Shown piece by piece: positions 20,737 through 31,641 of a DNA stretch of 64,000 nt. The stretch spans positions 19,702,691 to 19,766,690 of the forward strand of contig JABAKD010000023.1 in the NCBI GenBank assembly GCA_012845835.1, in the 5' to 3' direction. How positions within the stretch are numbered: the first letter of the stretch is position 1; each line of letters begins with the position of its first letter. A program made the translations under genes and the position numbers. The notes beneath the pieces were generated by a model. That model worked only from the letters and a program-made list of their open reading frames with translations, searched no databases and was not told where the DNA came from. Source of the stretch: Undaria pinnatifida (Eukaryota; Sar; Phaeophyceae; Laminariales; Alariaceae).

Positions 20737-21814
20737 AGTTTAGACAACGTGGCCCATATGATGCGCGGGCAGCATCACGCTCTTCTGGGGATTTGAACAG
20801 CACGTAAAATGTAGGGTCTTTATTATTACACGTCCGAACCCACCGCGTTCCCTCACGGTGGCATGCACACGCCTAAATTCCTCACGCTCATCCTCGAAAT
20901 ATTCGTCTTCCACAGACATTTTCCTGCCGTACTGCCTGCCACGAGAGGCGTGGTGGTATACCCTATTACTATTATTGTGCGTTGCCACCCTTCCTGACAA
21001 ACGCACCGACGCGGTCGCACGCGTCTGGTTGAGAGCGAGGTCTTCCAAAGACCCCATGAGCTCATCTACACTGTTGAACGGCAAAGTTCGCAAATTCCTT
21101 ACCGCAAATATTTGAGCACCCAAACCCGCAAACTGATCGTCAACCCCAGTTTTAATGGCTATTTATTTAATTAGTAGGGTGCCATCTTCTGGAGCAACAC
21201 TCCCCACACACCGAACGTTTCCCGCTAACCTCAACTCAGACAGGTACGTACTAAAAGGTGTTCCTGCCGGGACAACCAATATTTGCAATGCCTTCATAAC
21301 TGCTGCAGATGTCGCTGTACTCAGGTGTGTACATAAAATCCGTATAACGTGCTGCAAAACGTCCAGACCTGACCGTCTAGAATCTTGGAGCCTTCCTCCT
21401 TGTGCGAACGCATCGGACACCATACCCTTTAGCGCCGATACCTGGGGAGCGGTTGGACGAACAGCTCGAAGAACGTGGCGCTCAATGCATTTTTTCCCAA
21501 CCTTTTGTCCATGATCGAGGGTGAAAATCATCACACGCGAGACGGAGACTGGACACGGCATCACGCAAGGCTAACGTGAACTGTACCAAGTCAAAAACGT
21601 TCTTGGTATAACTGAACGGAATAGGGGGTATGGGCATCAATACACGTGTATCCATAGGCGCATATGCCTTGCGCGTTGCGGTTCGATGTTCCAAACTGGG
21701 AAGGTCATCATTCAGCTGGTTCTGAACAACTGGCGGAGCTACGATCGGTACTGTTGGAGCAACATTACCTGCGGAATTTTCATTTGCAACAGCAGTCACG
21801 GGCTCAGTCACCAC
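20706..21814 (-). pseudogene. Element B capsid and CCHC nucleocapsid
   Basis: From 21814 the frame reads KNVFDLVQFTLALRDAVSSL. After a shift near 21490 it reads SALKGMVSDAFAQGGRLQDS and then FSTYLSELRLAGN, a plausible retroviral-type capsid. At 20748-20707 a third frame gives CLNCGDESHFARE followed by Trp. This is CX2CX4HX4C with the last Cys lost because an extra G (plus-strand CC at 20705-20706) turns TGTCCT into TGGTCC and shifts the frame to a stop. Removing one base restores Cys and joins the next frame. Confidence 0.65.
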
Positions 21815-24594
21815 AGCTGATACACCCCGGGCCCCAAATCAGCCGTATTACTCTTACCTACCCCACCAGCCGGGAAAAATTCGTGACCAGGTACACAACG
21901 GCCAGTATCACCGTGACTTCCATCATAACCCAACCCAACAGTGCCGCCTATACTCGGACCACCACCCAAAACACCACCTGATATAGGGACTCCTTCCGCA
22001 ACGCCACCACTATCATCACCACCAACGCCACCCTCCAAAGCACCAACTACGCTTTCCGCTACTCCAGCCAACTCGTCGCACTTTTTAAAGCCTTGCCCCC
22101 TGGCACCTCGGTGGTCTTGATGATGCTGACCACAATGCTGGGCATGGTAACGGTCGTCACGGAAACCTCTGTTGTGGTGAGTCCCTTCATGCTCGGGTCC
22201 GGAGAAGTTTACATTGACCCTTCCTGGGTCATCCGCCATGTGCTGAGGGGGGGGGAACTGCGGCGAATGAGCTGGCCCTACCGGAGTCATGGAGACGGTG
22301 GGGGCAGACGAGGACGATCCCCCTCCCGCCGGTGGCGCTGATGGAGTTTCCCCCATGCATGCTAATGCCATTTCCTGGATGTTCTGATGGGACATTCCCG
22401 GGCAGGACGCTTGTACCATCTTACAAAGCTCCATTTGGCGCCTCATACGCGCCACCACCGGATCATCACCTGCTACCTTGACTCCGATCGCCGCTGGTGC
22501 AGTGGTAGGTGCCGTTGTAGCGACCTCAGGCACGGGAGGCGGCCTGGCCTGAAGGGACACAACAGGAGCCGACGGAGTAACAGCTGGTGCAGAATTAGTC
22601 GCGGCCAACGATGATGGTGTCACCCGCAAAGCAGCAGCGGCTGCTGCCGCAGACGAACTAGCAGCTTCCGCTGCTACCTCCGCCGAAGATGCAGCAACAG
22701 ACGAAGAGGGTGCGGATGCCGCCATGTCACGCGCCAGGCCTGCTCGGGCCTCAACGTGGCGCTGAGAGGGTTTCCACTCTCTTTGGCAAGATAGGCTTGC
22801 CCGCCGCATCGGCAGCAAATACCGCTGGGACGCGCGCTGCTTCCCGTTGTGCTCTTTTGGCGTTAGTATCCGCCGCTGCAGCTGCTGCTGCTGCGGCGGC
22901 TCGGTCAAGAAGTGTTTTCCGCCGTCTTTCGTCAGCAACGGCCCGGTGCAACAGATCATTGGTAGTTGCGTGTATGTCATCATAGGCTGCCTGGTTTTGC
23001 CTTTCCCTTTCTTTTTGTACTCGTATCTGCGCCGCCAATGTTTGCGATGTATCTGCTTTCTCCTTCTTAGCCTTTCCCCGCTGTAAGACAATGTCCTGGA
23101 ATTTTCGCTCCAGGTCCTTACGCTCCCTGTCAAAACGGCGGTGTGCTGCCTCCAAGGCAGCCAGGTCAGGAGAGGTTGTCTCCTGTCGTTATTTGGCTGC
23201 AGTGTATTCCGCAGCAGCACGATCTACCTCCGCACGAGAACGGGAGGCTTCATTTTGCAGTTCCGGAATTTTCTGTTTTGCGGCGCGTGAGGAACGTCCA
23301 CGGGAACGACCGGGGGAAAGCAAGCGAATCAATTAGCGGTGGCTACGGCGGGACGCGGCCAGTTCTCAGGGGACGTCGGCGCAGAGTCAACACGAACTGC
23401 TACTCTTGTCGGTGAACCCGAGTCAGAATCCGAGTCTGAGTACACCGGGGTGTCGGTACTGAAACTTCCAATGGAGCGCACGGATTTTTCATTGGCAGCT
23501 TCCTGGACCGCCCCTTCGGCCGCGTCGGCGGCATTTAGTTCCGCCTGGACGGCGCGAGCTAACATATCATCCGTCTCATATTTGCGATGCGTGACAGCTA
23601 CGGGGGGTGCCACAGCTGCTCCCCCAGGCTCTCTGGGCTCCACCGTCACCCTGTGGGTGCGACCATCTTGGACTACCACGGGCACGATGGCCCCACCAGG
23701 CCCTGTGGCCGTGTTCACCATGCTCGCACTAGGATCGAAACCTACTGCCCGCATGCGATCTTCATGCGACCAACCCAATCGTGAAAATAACATGCTCAAA
23801 TCCGCAACGTCTGATTTCGACGGCGGACGACCCAACTCAGACAGAGCTCTTACCGCGTCAACAGACCCAGACACAGCAGAAGGCGCGGAGGCAGCAACTG
23901 GTCCAGGCGCTGGGCCCTTTTCCTCCGGCGAGGGAGGAACGACGGGGGAAAGCGGGGTGTCGTCTCCTCCCTTCCCTCCCTTGCCAGGCGGGGAGGACGG
24001 GTGGGTTTCGGGCGATTTAGCTGCGGCAATATCCTGGTACGACATAAAACGCACAGGAAAACCCAGGAGGCATTTTGGTGCCAGCGACATTGGCGGGGTG
24101 TTGGGATAGGGTGTGACGAGAGTACCCCAACATGCGAGGACGGACTACCCTGACCCGAATGAGTACTACCGTCGCTACTCTCGTGACGAGCACGTTGCTT
24201 GCCCGGCAAAACGTCCGCAAGGCTGCGGGCGGAAGGGCGTGGCGGTGAATCTTTTTGGGATGAAAAAATGCGTACGCCGGGGGTTTGCTTACTCGCTTTT
24301 TGAGACGAAAAAGCACGTACGCGAGGAGTTTGCTGATTCGTAGTGGCAAGCGACCCGCTACCGTGGTGCATGTCCGTACTGGGGCGACGCGCAGCAACAC
24401 TACCGTCATGACTTTGAGGTACGTAAGGAGGCGACGACATCCCCATACTCAAAGCAGTATCCGACAGAGCAAGAGAATGAGTAGGCGACGAGGCAGCACT
24501 AGACGGTGAAACACCATTTTGTGTCATGCTACTCGTGGCTTCTTCTTGGTCAGATGCGCGACTCGTTTCATGACGGCGATAAAGCTCACGGCCC
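21808..24594 (-). pseudogene. Element B gag N-terminal region
   Basis: The frame entering at 24594 is Ser/Pro/His-rich and runs to about 24100, where a shift joins 24090-23329 (SLAPKCLLGFPVRFMSYQDI start, acidic SDSDSDSGS end). A TAA near 23190 and another shift lead into a highly charged coiled coil at 23155-22751 (RFDRERKDLERKFQDIVLQR, KKEKADTSQTLAAQ, an Ala run). From about 22740 an Ala/Ser/Pro-rich frame continues to 21808 with MRRQMELCKMVQASCPGMS and a Gly/Gly-Val stretch. The region is unusually long for gag. No homologue is recognised beyond its position. Confidence 0.6.
24591..24594. other. Target-site duplication of element N, left (GCCC)
   Basis: GCCC immediately precedes the TG end of the left LTR and is repeated at 28197-28200 directly after the CA end of the right LTR. 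The length of 4 bp agrees with element D's duplication. Confidence 0.8.
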
Positions 24595-24921
24595 TGTAGA
24601 CACGCAAGGTCTACTGACCAGAAAATGTCCCCCCTTGGCCTGAGGGGGGGTGATCAGCATCATTCATGTGCTAGGAAAGGAGAGAGAAGTTGTTGTATTA
24701 GCTCCGAACACAAGAAAACAAGCGATCGTAACTTCATTCCCGAATCCCCATATCAGAATCCAGAAGAGGATAAGTAGAAACCCTTACTACAGTTGTCTTC
24801 AGATCTAAATGACGTTCACACACCACATCAGATCCTCAACAGTCAATCACCACCGAGAAGATCAACTGCTGTTGTGTCGTACCACCAATACTACACATTC
24901 TCTGGTGCTCCACTGTCCACA
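24595..24921 (-). repeat. LTR of element N (3' LTR)
   Basis: 327 bp. The plus strand starts TGTAGACACGCAAGGTCTAC and ends CTCCACTGTCCACA. It pairs with 27862-28196 and with the truncated copy at 8879-9101. It lacks about 9 bp near its start that the other LTR has (CTAAGCTTGG region). Confidence 0.9.
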
Positions 24922-25659
24922 GTCGGGCCGCCTCTTGGTTGCCAAGCCCGTCAACCGCTCAGAATCGTACTTGACTTGCCCCTGCGAGACACCTTCCCGC
25001 ACCAAGTGATGCTAGTCTTTAAAAAGGTGCACTTGTGAGCCGCAGCGTACAATCCGACCTCTTCCAAGCGCTCCAGGATGAGCTCCAACGTATTGAACAA
25101 GTCAGTCTCGTCCAAACCCCAAAAAATCACATCGTTCACCCAAATCATGCCATTCAGCCCCTTCAGCACGCGTGTCAGTATCGCTTGAAAGTAGGAGGTG
25201 GCGTTCAAAATTCCTTGCGGTACTCGCTTAGGCGTATACAAACCGCCCGGCGTAGCGATCGTAAAAATCTCTTCCGCTTCCGGTGCCAACGGGTACTGCC
25301 AGTAACCTTGCCAATATCAAGACTGCCGTAAAATTTAGCCTGAGCTTGGCCATGCTTGCTTCTTGATTCGGCATCACACCCGGCACCTTCTCGACGCGCT
25401 GGTTTGCAGCACGGAAATCGCTCACCAAGCAAACCCCCCCATTTTTCGGCGTGGCCACAGCTGCACTGGCCCACACCGACTGCATATTAAAGAACACAAG
25501 CCCCAAAGCCGCCAACGAAGCCATACATGCTGCCAACCAGGCGGTCTTGACGGGGTTGTAGACGCGCGGCCGAGCCGGCCGAGCGCCCGGCTTAAGGGTG
25601 ACGCGCAGGGGCTCAACACGCGCGGGCGGGTCGCCCCTGCGTAACCCACGCCGAAACAC
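24922..25659 (-). pseudogene. Element N reverse transcriptase (truncated)
   Basis: 25659-25228 holds the N-terminal part (VEPLRVTLKPGARPARPRVY, GGVCLVSDFRAANQRVEKVP). After a frameshift, 25289-24951 has FTIATPGGLYTPKRVPQGIL, MIWVNDVIFWG and GLYAAAHKCTFLKTSITWCG. The catalytic motif is WVND where related RTs have WVDD, so the first of the paired Asp residues is Asn. A shifted frame continues as YDSERLTGLATKRRP and meets the LTR at 24921. It is both frameshifted and catalytically altered. Confidence 0.75.
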
Positions 25660-25662
25660 ATT

Positions 25663-26496
25663 CTAGCGCCTCCTAATGACGGCCCGAAAACGCTCCACAT
25701 GCGACTCATCCAACCCAGCAGCCACCGACGCCAAAACGGCCTCCTCTAGAGCCTCAGACCTAACCGGTAATTCCTTATCCGGGCCCATGTCGATGTCCGG
25801 CCCCCGCGGCACCGAGCTCTCCACGGCTCCATCGGGCTCCTCCGGCGTCCCGCACTGCTGCTGCTGCAAAGCGTCGACACTAACAATGACACGGCGGCAT
25901 TGCCGGTACGCTGCGGTGTCGACACCGGTGAGGGCGGCACGCTCCCGCGCGCGCGCCCCCAAAATGTCATAGACATCGACCCCCAACAGCTTCAAAGTTG
26001 GGTTTCCGAGAATGAGAACATCGTCGTTGCCTGGCATGACTGCAAAGGAAAACGGCTCCATGGTGACCAAACCCCAGCTGGTGTGCAGAGCAATCCGCAC
26101 CGGGCACGTTCTCTCCTGGACCACGAGCACACGGCCAACCGCCACCTTGAGCTTCCCCGGGTGCGCCATGCCCCCCACAACATGCACATCAGGAAATGCC
26201 GCTTGCAACTTGTTCGCAATCCCAGCAGACATGGTCGTGATACCAGACCCCCAGTCGAGTATGGCAACCGCATCAACCGCCGCCATAACAGCTGCCCCGG
26301 GCACTGACAAGCTGGCTTGACACCATTTTGGGCGCTCGTCGACGGCCACGCCTTCGGCACTAAACCCAGACATACTACCGGGCAGCACGCCCCGGAACGC
26401 TGGTACGTACGGCCCCGATTCCCCAGGCCCGTCAGCCGCCGGCGCATTTACCGACGCCGGGGCATTAGCGGAAGACCGGATCGGGTGCGGGGGCAA
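25663..26496 (-). pseudogene. Element N aspartic protease region
   Basis: An intact 277-codon frame with AVAILDWGSGITTMSAGIAN, the retropepsin active-site block in which the expected Thr/Ser of D(T/S)G is Trp. DDVLILGNPTLKLLGVDVYD, the ILG block, follows about 95 residues later. The C-terminus (DESHVERFRAVIRR) leads to RT. The frame is open, but a Trp in the DTG triad would probably abolish activity. TCG to TGG would be one base change. Confidence 0.65.
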
Positions 26497-26879
26497 AAAT
26501 CGGTCGCTCTGCCCGCGCCAGCGGGCTCGGTGTCACCAGAGGAAACCGCACGACTGCTAACGTGGCTCTCATGGAAAGAAGTCGAATATGCCCCCCGGTG
26601 ACCCTTCCCCGCTCCAGAAAAGGGCGTCGAGCCTGGTTGATGCGCCGAGAAACGCTGCTGCTGCTGCCAGTGCTGCGGTTGTCGTTGCTGCGGCTGCCGC
26701 TGCTGCTGTTGTACCTGCTGCGGCCTCGGCGGCGGCCGTCGTCCATGCATCGTGGACGACCCATGACCCCCGATTCCCCGCCCCCTCGCGGGCGGCGAGG
26801 AGGCCTTCGAAGGAAGGGTGTGCAGAGGGCAGTTACGAGCGAGGTGGCCCGGCTTACGGCATTCGAAACAGGTGACCAT
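26448..26879 (-). pseudogene. Element N nucleocapsid with perfect CCHC knuckle
   Basis: CFECRKPGHLARNC near the start of this frame is an exact CX2CX4HX4C zinc knuckle, the RNA-packaging module of gag. It is followed by a Gln/Pro/Arg-rich stretch (QQVQQQQRQPQQRQPQHW) coded by CAG/CTG-like repeats. The frame overlaps the start of the protease frame at 26448-26496, consistent with a frameshift junction, natural or mutational. Confidence 0.7.
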
Positions 26880-27064
26880 CGCGGTAGAAGCCTTATCGAC
26901 CGCCTCAGCCGGGAAACGGCTTCGCGGTCGACTGCCCGCGCGAATTCACCCGACCAGTACGTGTGTGGTGCCGCTGTTTATCTGCCATCTCCACCGTGCG
27001 CCATGCGACGGCCACCTCCCGCAAAAGACCAAAACTTCCTTTGGTTTGTCCTTCCAGGCCCCTC

Positions 27065-27698
27065 TCATTTCGAGCTGATGCTCAACCTTAAGTTTGAACT
27101 CGGGGGGAATTCAACCAGCCACAGCGTTTCAATAATGACGGCTGCAGGACCTCCTTTGTAAGCACCCAGCGTGTCACAGAAAACGCGTGCAGCACTGGGG
27201 TTTTCAAAGTACTGCTCAAGGCGGCTTTGGACGGCGTTAATCCGATCTACAGCAGTAGCTTCGGACCCCATGGTCACCCGACGGCACACCTCAGCCGCCG
27301 CAGTAGATGGGTCGACAGAATTGTCGGTCCAATACCTGCGTGCTTCGCAAGCGCCTCGCGAAATCGTCTTTCTGTAATTCAGTCCCATCAGAATAAGTCC
27401 GCGACAGGCACGAACGGATGGATTGACGCAGCAGCTGAGCAACCGACAGCACAAGGCGCGAAATAGACTGTGCGTTGTTGCTGAGTTCCATCGCCCGCTC
27501 GTTCTCAGCGTATTGGGTATAGAAGCGGAGCGACGCTGCCTGTGAGAAAACTTGTCCATACTGTGGAGCGCCGGGACCATTTCCCAATATGAGGTCATTC
27601 AACCCGATGCGAGCCTCACCATCAGCAGACGTGGGGCCCTGCGATCCCCCGCCTTCTGCTGCTGCCGCTCCTCCACGCTGGGAGCGACGTTGGGGCAT
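27065..27698 (-). pseudogene. Element N gag capsid region
   Basis: ATG at 27698 starts PQRRSQRGGAAAAEGGGSQG and a helical region (YTQYAENERAMELSNNAQSI, SRLVLSVAQLLRQSIRSC). A shift near 27330 continues in the second frame with RVTMGSEATAVDRINAVQSR and FCDTLGAYKGGPAAV. Size and position before the knuckle support capsid. No direct family match is claimed. Confidence 0.55.
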
Positions 27699-27861
27699 AT
27701 CCTGCGGCGATCACTTGTTCAGCTTTAGACGTCTCGGCTCCTCTCTCAATCTTGTATTACCGAGCCGCGGCGCAATGCGCAGCTACCCGTAGCTGCTGTA
27801 TCGATCCTTACCGAAAGGTTCTTGACTACCTTCAATGTGTTCAACCTGAACTATCGATAAT

Positions 27862-28196
27862 TGTAGACACGCCTAAGCTTGGCAAGGTCTACTGACCAGA
27901 AAATGTCCCCCCTTGGCCTGAGGGGGGCTGGTCAGCACCATTCAGGTGCTAGTAAAGGAGAGGGAAGTTGTTGTATTAGCTCCGAACACAAGAAAACGAG
28001 CGATCTTAATTTCATATCCGAATCCCTATATCAGAATCCAGAAGAGGATAAGTAAAAACCCCTACTACAGTTGTCTTCAGATTCAAATAACGTTCACACA
28101 CCACATCAGATCCTCAACAGTCAATCATCACCAAGAAGATCAACTGCCGTGTCATACCACCAACACTACACACTCTCTGGTGCTCCACTGTCCACA
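27862..28196 (-). repeat. LTR of element N (5' LTR)
   Basis: 335 bp, same ends as 24595-24921. The minus strand begins TGTGGACAGTGG. The internal side (ATTATCGATAGTTCAGG on the minus strand) shows no obvious TGG primer-binding site. Confidence 0.9.
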
Positions 28197-28200
28197 GCCC
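28197..28200. other. Target-site duplication of element N, right (GCCC)
   Basis: Second copy of the 4-bp target sequence; see 24591-24594. Confidence 0.8.
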
Positions 28201-28433
28201 TCAACACCAGCGACCGTTTTATCTGTAGGTATAGACGGGCTACCACAGGTACTCCCACCCGATGACCCAGGGCCAACCCCCTGAGCACGCCCGACAGCGT
28301 CGCGCGCCTGCGTGCGCGCCGCCCTACTTTGAGACCTCGTACGAGGAACGCTAACGGACAGGTCTACTCCCTGCCGATGAGCGTCCCTCCCCTTTCCCAA
28401 ACTCTGCTTACCCATTTCGTTGGCGGAAGACAT
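28201..28433 (-). pseudogene. Element B gag start, split off by element N
   Basis: ATG at 28433 opens a frame (SSANEMGKQSLGKGRDAHRQ, then Arg/Ala-rich and Gly/Ser-rich) that runs without stop into the LTR of element N. After removing N and one GCCC copy (3,606 bp, divisible by 3), the codons GAG-GGC continue as CGT-GAG-CTT in the 24590 frame with no stop through to the methionine at 24527. Confidence 0.75.
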
Positions 28434-30218
28434 ATTCCCCGCGATGAACCTAGAAGGACACAGAAGTGCTCGATGATGCCGCTGAAAGGAGAAGGAGTGT
28501 TCGCTGACTCCTTCGTTGACGCTGATGTGTACTGGTTGCTGATGTTCGTGGTGTCGGTAAAGTGGTTCAATTCAAAATCAAGGAGAATTAACTTTTATTA
28601 GTGTCCCTACAGCAAAAAATGGTTGAGAGCAGGGGAATGACGAGATTGATCCGATGTGGCTCGTTTTTCTTGCTCGTTTTGCTCCAAATTGCTATATAAC
28701 TCTTCCAATTTTCAACAAACACAACAGTACTTCAACAGAACCTGTAGGAAAAGCAGGCTCTCCTCAGATAACTGTTGCTTAACGTCTACCTAGACTGCTT
28801 TTACTAGCAAAGGCACTTCTTCTTAAGCTTCCCGTGACTCCTCTGTCCTTGCTCTGCCAAGCCTTGCTAATTTCGTCTCCAACTGACACTTTTCTTTTCA
28901 TCTCTTTGAGATTATCCTATTTTCTTTGTGCAACAACCCATGAAAATATCACCAAACTACAGGGTTTTAGTGTACATTTTTCCGTTGGTTCCTCTCAGTT
29001 CATAATTCATCTCTTCCTGCCTTATTTCGGTAAAACCTGTGATTCCTCACAAACTAAATTCCGTCATAGAACAACTGAACAAAGAGGATACACGGAATTC
29101 TTGCTCATGAAGAATTTACAATTTCCCCAATCAAACATTCAATTCTTCTTAATTGAAACCTTCTGCCTCCCGTTTAATCACAAATAAACCTTCTTCTATA
29201 CTAATTCCTGGTAAATTTCCAATCTCACCGCATAAGATGGATCATAACCGTCATGTTCATGAGGACAACCAACATCCCCCCTCCTCATTATACACGACGA
29301 ACACAATAATATATCCCCTGTTTTGTGCATGACAAAGCACGACATCGCAGGGTTGATACACATCTTCATATCGTAATGAACTTATATCAAACTCAGAACC
29401 CCAACAAACTATCCTCGAAAACCGCTATGTACATTGTACCAAACCCCGGGATAATAAAATCCACACATACCGCGAAACCATCGCCATCTTTATGGTCTCT
29501 CCCAGATTAAAACGGCATTGTCCGGCGGTACCGACACAAACAGACATAATTATCAACTCGCGAAATCAAATCATATATTGTATCATTCCTCATATATATC
29601 CCTGACTAGCACGCGTAACATCTGGGTGCTATTATATATACATCAAGTAACTATGGGGTAAGTCTGCGCGATCAGACAACGCATAAGCGTTAGCGGGACA
29701 ATACTCAAGTCACGAATACTCGAACTAGACCGAACGCGCCTTTGCGCAGCTCGTGGTCTGTTCAATCTCGGGTGTTTTGTCATTGGCCGAGATTTCTCAT
29801 ACCAACAATAAACAAGCCTCATCCTACAACAAAAACAAGAAAAACAATCAAGTCCATCTCAAACAGGCTCACAATCAAAGTTCAAACAACAAAATTACAA
29901 TCACCCAGCATCATACCCATTCATTTCAACCCCAATGCCCCAAACACTACTGCTGGTGGTCCCTCCGCTGCGGCAGCCTCCTTCCGGTGTCTCATGGCAT
30001 CGCCGCAGCTCGGGCACTCCAGCCTATCCTCCTGAATGAAGCAGCCGTTTCTGACGCAAGATTGACTCCACACAAGCAGCGGATGAATCGTGGAATCGAG
30101 CGATTAGGTCGGCATAGGTTGAACTGCTCCTTGAATCAAGAATCCCTCGCACAAGCTCTGTTGCCCTGTTTTCAGATCGATCACCAAGAGCCCGCTATAC
30201 TCATATACCCGTTATTAT
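28434..30218. other. No gene recognised; one shared 43-bp module
   Basis: AT-rich sequence with only short ORFs lacking domains. It should contain the 5' end of element B, but I find no LTR. The one repeat is at about 29231-29273, where ATAAGATGGATCATAACC through GACAACCAACA matches the right end of both segmental-duplication copies. Confidence 0.5.
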
Positions 30219-30641
30219 ATGTATAATTGTGATTTTTCTTTTCCTTCGGGCGCATCTCTTCGTGTTCGCACCTTTGTCCCAAACGTCGGGTGGGGTGGGC
30301 ACAATTCGACCGTCGGGCTCACGTTGCATGAGGCTTGGGCGCGATCCGTGCAGTGTGTCGCGCGTGGCAAGCCTTTTAAACTTTTTTGGCGTTGGACACA
30401 CTTAAGGCAAATCCCCGGGTTTCCGCAACATCCCCGCGGGGATTGGGTTTCTGCATCCCTTATCCCTGCGTACGCACGTAAAATTTGGATGCAAACCCGG
30501 CTTTTTTGCTCTCGTAGAGGGTACACGTTTCGTTCCCTATTTTTACACAGAGCCCCACGCTACGATCCTGCCGCCCAGCAGCAGTCCAGCCCCCTAGCAG
30601 CAGCAGCCTACAACTGTATGCGCGTGTGGCTGCTGTTGTAG
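30219..30641 (+). CDS. Hypothetical ORF, weak
   Basis: ATG opens 140 codons with mixed composition (WARSVQCVARGKPFKLFWRW) and a Gln/Ser/Ala-rich end. The opposite strand also has a 103-codon ORF over the same DNA, and neither has a recognisable domain. Listed because it is among the longer unexplained frames of this region; it may be chance. Confidence 0.2.
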   Translation: MYNCDFSFPSGASLRVRTFVPNVGWGGHNSTVGLTLHEAWARSVQCVARGKPFKLFWRWTHLRQIPGFPQHPRGDWVSASLIPAYARKIWMQTRLFCSRRGYTFRSLFLHRAPRYDPAAQQQSSPLAAAAYNCMRVWLLL

Positions 30642-31131
30642 TAGCGGATTCTTTGATCGGAGCGTGGCATTTGTCACCCCATCATACCCCATCTTCCTCG
30701 TGTGCTGCCGCCCTCGGACGCATCCCAATTGCATGTCCATAGATCGCGCTAATTTCGTCGGTAATGTAGGAACTTTTTTGATAATAATTAATATACTAAC
30801 TCATCCGTGCATTTACGTCCAAAAAGAAGTATTTTTCCGTACTACATACCAAAGGGGTATTGTTTTGTGTCGGAGATTTTGCTCACGCCACAGATGACAG
30901 GTAGGTACCTAACATGAGGACGGCACAACGCTACCTTTAAAACCCTACCGCACAGCAGCAGTAGTGGGATACATCATGTACATGCGCGTGGCGAGTCCTC
31001 GCTATGCTGAGGCGAGTTGCTTTCGTCTCCACGAGGGGACGATTTTGAATCGGACGACGATCAAAACAATCCAGCGTATTTTTTCTTGAATTTAAAAAGC
31101 AAACAGCAGTGGATATAGGCGCTGATGCTCC
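30642..31131. other. No gene recognised
   Basis: Unique sequence with short ORFs only. Confidence 0.45.
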
Positions 31132-31641
31132 ATGAGAAAGGGCTTCTCTGTCTCAGCGACAGTAATAGAAGCCCTACAGCTCCTCATTCCGCGCACTCTC
31201 TGCGATGAACTGGCGGTGAAGGGGGATGATTGCCCATCCTGGCGTGTATCACTCGTCGCTAAGGTCAATATCTGGCTCAACAAGAAGACACGGATAGTAC
31301 CTATTCTGAAATTGCTGATTTCCATACGAAACAACAGGAAACAAAGAAAAAACATCAAAACCACGATAGAAAGACGGCGCACGGAACAACTGGCAGCTGA
31401 TTTGTTTTTTTGCTGGTTGAAAATCCACCTATTCGTCCTTTTATTTTTACCACGCATATTTTACTGCATAAGAGTCGCCCGTATAAAAAGTCTCCATCGT
31501 ACGAGTACTGGCGCTGGACACGTACGTACTGATGGGATTGCCACTTATCTTCCGTTCTCCACCACGACGGCGAGAGAGCGAACCGTACCCGGGAGGGCGC
31601 CTCCCCACACTCCGCTTCTCGAGCTGCAGACAAGAGCATAG
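31132..31641 (+). CDS. Hypothetical ORF with hydrophobic segment, weak
   Basis: ATG opens 169 codons. Residues ~60-85 are basic (ISIRNNRKQRKNIKTTIERR). Next comes a hydrophobic stretch (FFCWLKIHLFVLLFLPRIFY) that could span a membrane, then a Thr/Pro-rich tail. No family recognised, and there is a competing minus-strand ORF of 121 codons. Low confidence. Confidence 0.25.
   Translation: MRKGFSVSATVIEALQLLIPRTLCDELAVKGDDCPSWRVSLVAKVNIWLNKKTRIVPILKLLISIRNNRKQRKNIKTTIERRRTEQLAADLFFCWLKIHLFVLLFLPRIFYCIRVARIKSLHRTSTGAGHVRTDGIATYLPFSTTTARERTVPGRAPPHTPLLELQTRA

Larger units (their letters stand above)
24595..28196 (-). mobile_element. Element N: nested 3.6-kb gypsy element without RNase H/integrase
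   Basis: Two LTRs (24595-24921 and 27862-28196) in direct orientation, TG...CA ends and a 4-bp duplication define a complete insertion of 3,602 bp. Internal minus-strand order: gag capsid (27698-27065), CCHC (26879-26830), protease (26496-25663), RT (25659-24951). RT coding runs up to the 3' LTR with no RNase H, integrase or polypurine tract. It therefore moved as an internally deleted copy or was deleted afterwards. Confidence 0.9.
14542..28433 (-). mobile_element. Element B: large chromodomain Ty3/gypsy, interrupted by element N
   Basis: On the minus strand: gag N-terminal region (28433-28197 and 24594-21808), capsid and CCHC knuckle (21814-20706), protease (about 19450), RT (18495-17890), RNase H (17893-16794), integrase and chromodomain (16513-14542). 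Without the nested element N this is about 10.3 kb of nearly continuous coding sequence, broken by stops and single-base frameshifts. I find no 5' LTR above 28433, and the 3' end is cut by a C-family LTR. Confidence 0.85.

Noticed and set aside
21808-23220. A single 470-codon minus gene
   Set aside because: The first ~155 codons are the wrong frame of a coiled-coil segment coded at 23155-22751; only the part from about 22740 down belongs to gag in this frame.
23339-24109. 256-codon plus-strand ORF
   Set aside because: Antisense shadow of the element B gag frame at 24090-23329.
30215-30526. 103-codon minus ORF opposite the 30219-30641 ORF
   Set aside because: No domain, and no evidence favouring it over the plus frame; both may be chance.
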